Shown here piece by piece: positions 61,794 through 64,000 of a stretch of DNA of 64,000 nt. How positions within the stretch are numbered: position 1 is the first letter of the stretch; every line of letters begins with the position of its first letter. The notes under the pieces were generated by a model, which made no database searches, had not been told where the DNA came from, and saw only the letters and a program-made list of their open reading frames with translations. Source of the stretch: Taeniopygia guttata (Eukaryota; Chordata; Aves; Passeriformes; Estrildidae); contig NC_133050.1 of assembly GCF_048771995.1 (NCBI RefSeq), positions 5,716,501-5,780,500 on the forward strand, given 5' to 3'. The translations under genes and the position numbers were made by a program.

Positions 61794-63261
61794 CTGGGGG
61801 GACACAACAAGTGCGGGGTGAAGGGAGAGCACCCCGGGGAGTTTCGGGGGGTCGGGGGGAGGCTGACACTCACCGGGACGACAGGCCAGCTGCGGGGGCT
61901 CCCAGGTACCGTCCTCCCGGCAGCGGATGAGGGGCGAGCGGCGCGGGGCGAGCCCGGCCCGGCAGCGGTAACGGGCGGTGGAGCCGATCTCGTAGCGCTG
62001 CTTCGCTTTGCCGAGGGCGCGGGCGTTGCTCAGGGTGGGAGGGGGTCCGCACTGCACTGCAGGGATGGGTGGGGGGTCGGCTGGTTGCAGTGGGGACCCC
62101 CCCAAGCCCGGAATGACACACAGGACTGGTTATCTGTTACGGCGAGCTCATGGACACCCCTTTTTCCCCCTTTCCCTGGAACCCTGTGACTCTGATCATG
62201 ATAACCCCTGGATCCTCCTCCCTGCCCCAGGGAGCCAGGAGAGCCCACCCTGTCCAAAACCTATATATGTTATTTCTATGGTTTTCCCCCCTCCACGCAG
62301 CCCCCCAAATGAATCCGACTAGCTCAGAGATATGGGGCTGTGAGGGGAGGAAATAGCATGAGAGGGAAAAGGTATTCAGAAGAGGCTCCTTACCCCAGGG
62401 AAGTTGGAATAGCTCTCTTTATTCTGTGGTGTCCATGGAGAGCGGGGCAAAAGAGAAAGAGCAGGAAGTTTCAGGGGTCTATATAGGTTTGGGACAGGGT
62501 GGGCTCTCCTGGCTCCCCGCCAACCCCATTGGGGCAGGAAGGAGGATTCAGGGGTTATCTTGATCAGAGCCACAGAGGCCCTAGGAAAGGGGGGACAAAA
62601 GGGTGTCCAGGAGCTCACCATAACATATATAGACCCCTAAAACTTCCTGCTCTTCCTCTTTTGCCCCGCTCTCCATGGACACCACAGAATAAAGAGAGCT
62701 GTTCCAACTTCCCTGGGGTAAGAGCCTCTTTTGAATATTTATCCCTCTCCTGGAATTCCTCCCCTCACAGCCCCATATCTCTGAGCTGGTCAGATCCTAG
62801 AGGGGAAAACTACAGAAATGACAGTTATCTGCAGCTTACCCAGCCCCATTTTGCAGGTGTAGGACAGGTGGTAGTTGCAGGGCACGTCGCTCCACTGGCC
62901 CCCATCGTGCCACACGATGACCACGCAGTTCTCCCCGGAGAGGAAATAGCTGTCGGGCTGCCCGGGGTGCCAGTTCTCGTAGAGCTGGGGTCACAGACAG
63001 CAATAAGGTGCCATCCCCATGCCCCTTGGCACGGAGCACCCCAAATCCCGGGTCTGGGGGTGCTCAGCCAGGTGAGGCAAGCGGCTCTTCTTTAGGAGCT
63101 GGACCCCGGGCTGGGGATGGATAACGGGGTGCCAGGGGGTGCTGCCCCCTGCGAGGGCACCCAGGGCTTGGCACTTACCAAGGGGCTCCCGTCAGACCAC
63201 TGGAAATCGCCCTCGATGGTGCGGTCGTTCAAACCGATCCACTGGTATTCCCTGTACTGGT
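61768..63261 (-). CDS. BCAN: brevican core protein, C-terminal exons (partial gene)
   Basis: Brain lectican; its C-terminal lectin region binds tenascin-R and the N-terminal part (not in the window) binds hyaluronan with link proteins. Exons on the minus strand: 63261-63179 (83 bp), 62984-62840 (145 bp), 62056-61874 (183 bp) and 61793-61768. The first three have exactly the standard lectican sizes. C-type lectin parts: [54 protein letters not shown]; then the sushi/CCP domain [16 protein letters not shown] to [20 protein letters not shown] and [11 protein letters not shown] are nearly identical to human BCAN, separating it from ACAN, VCAN and NCAN. The predicted tail after the sushi domain is only GVAQPPNN. 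The gene continues beyond the right edge; the first lectin exon is not between 63,262 and 64,000. Confidence 0.95.
61874..62056 (-). CDS. BCAN: BCAN sushi (CCP) exon
   Basis: 183 bp; four cysteines in VQCGPPP, YRCRAG, IRCREDG and LACRP; donor gtgagt. Confidence 0.95.
62135..62823 (+). mobile_element. outer solo LTR, family C, interrupted by a nested copy
   Basis: Starts tgttacggcgagctc, ends tacagaaatgaca, with perfect 6-bp target duplication gttatc (62,129-62,134 and 62,824-62,829). Its own sequence is 62,135-62,267 plus 62,632-62,823 (about 325 bp). AATAAA at 62,688-62,693 gives plus as sense. It lies in the BCAN intron between the lectin and sushi exons, antisense to BCAN. Confidence 0.92.
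62268..62625 (-). mobile_element. inner solo LTR, family C, nested in the outer copy
   Basis: A 358-bp full-length LTR with plus-strand ends tgttatttctatgg and ctcaccataaca, an inverted TGTTAT/ATAACA terminus. It is flanked by a perfect 6-bp duplication tatata (62,262-62,267 and 62,626-62,631), which is the TATA-like box of the outer LTR. Its reverse complement matches both outer halves in order. Sense with BCAN. Confidence 0.93.
62840..62984 (-). CDS. BCAN: BCAN C-type lectin exon 3
   Basis: 145 bp; [14 protein letters not shown] to YTCKMGL; the QPD and WSD calcium/sugar-site motifs are present; donor gtaagc. Confidence 0.96.
63179..63261 (-). CDS. BCAN: BCAN C-type lectin exon 2
   Basis: 83 bp; [19 protein letters not shown] to WSDGSPL; acceptor cccccag, donor gtaagt. 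Confidence 0.95.
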
Positions 63262-64000
63262 CTGGGGGACACGGGGCGTGTTGGGGACAGGGACACATCC
63301 AGGTGGGGTCAGGAGGGGCTGAATGGCTGCTGGAGGCTGAGCTCGGGGAGATTTGGGATTTGGGGGGGACTGGGGGGTGCGGGTGTCCCTAGTCCTGCGG
63401 CGGGAAGGTGCTGGGAGGTTTGGGGACAAGGGGGACCCGCGAAAGGGACATCGGGGAACTCCTTTACCCCTCACCCCCGCAGAGGTGGGACAGAGCCGGC
63501 CGGGGGAGGGCGGCAGAGCCTCGGGACACGCCTGTCCCCGCCTGTCCCCGCCTGTCCCCGCCTGTCCCCGCCTGTCCCCGCCTGTCCCCGCCTGTCCCCG
63601 CCTGGCCCTGCCTGGCCCTGCCGGTTCTCACCTGTCCCTGCAGGTCCCAGCGTCTCCCCGTTCTGTCCCCACCTGTCCCAGCTTGTCCTCACCTGGTTCT
63701 GCCGGTCCCCAACTGGCCCTGCAGGTCCCCACGTGTCCCCACCTGTCCCTGCCTGTCCCTACAAGTCCCCACCTGTCTGCACCAGTCCCCACCCGGCTCT
63801 ACCAGTCCCTTTTCTGGTCCAGCCAGTCCCTGCCTGTCCCTGCAGCTTCCTGTGAGGTCTCTCCCTGCCCTTCCTCCTCCACCCTCGTGTTCCTCCAGGT
63901 TTCTTTGCTCTCTGTCCCATTCCCACGGCTCTTGTCCCCTGCTCTGCCTCCCCCCATCCCTCCGAGGCTGATTTCAGGCAGGTTATGGCTTTGCTTTCAC
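63262..64000. other. BCAN intron sequence up to window edge
   Basis: C/T-rich on the plus strand, with a 10-bp array (separate entry) and decayed CCTGTCCC-type repeats to about 63,850. No further BCAN exon recognised. Confidence 0.6.
63529..63605. repeat. 10-bp repeat cctgtccccg, about 7.5 copies
   Basis: Perfect tandem decamers followed by degenerate copies, inside a BCAN intron. Confidence 0.95.

Overview
The window looks like a gene-rich, repeat-dense vertebrate (bird, probably songbird) locus, most likely on a GC-rich microchromosome. The grounds are vertebrate exon/intron structure with GT-AG splice sites, CR1-type LINE remnants, several solo LTRs of avian ERVK-like character (6-bp target-site duplications), and a very heavy load of GC-rich minisatellites. 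The species call is inference; no bacterial, plasmid or phage feature is present.

Three protein-coding genes sit in the right-hand quarter. RHBG (Rh-family ammonium transporter) is complete on the minus strand, 53,871 down to 47,066. I could assemble all ten coding exons; phases agree throughout and the CDS is 1,365 bp (454 aa). HAPLN2 (hyaluronan and proteoglycan link protein 2) is complete on the plus strand, 56,228-58,421, in five coding exons (341 aa). The 3' end of BCAN (brevican) is on the minus strand: two C-type-lectin exons, the sushi exon and a very short terminal exon, 63,261-61,768, with the rest of the gene beyond the right edge. RHBG and HAPLN2 are head to head about 2.4 kb apart; HAPLN2 and BCAN are tail to tail. 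Link proteins and lecticans are functional partners (hyaluronan plus lectican plus link protein in perineuronal and perinodal matrix), and the HAPLN2-BCAN pairing is the known vertebrate arrangement of linked HAPLN/lectican pairs.

The left 47 kb contains no coding gene that I can recognise. It is a patchwork of AT-rich non-coding sequence with possible enhancers, solo LTRs at 13.3, 20.8, 31.7, 35.4 and 43.1 kb, one CR1 fragment at 6.5 kb, a CpG-rich block at 44.9-45.2 kb, and about a dozen tandem arrays. The arrays have units of 3, 5, 14, 18, 20, 24, 28-32, 33, 50, 51, 60, 80 and about 100 bp. Over the whole window tandem arrays take up roughly 15 kb by my estimate, nearly a quarter of the sequence. 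Almost all very long open frames here fall inside these arrays and are not genes.

The most striking structure is a nested pair of related solo LTRs in a BCAN intron. The inner copy sits in the TATA-like box of the outer copy in opposite orientation, both have perfect 6-bp target duplications, and the outer one landed only 10 bp from a 5' splice site. Other notable points are a mosaic LTR, an LTR with a triplicated promoter-proximal segment, loss in RHBG of C-terminal motifs known to anchor the human protein, and a minisatellite that probably lies in the HAPLN2 3' untranslated region.
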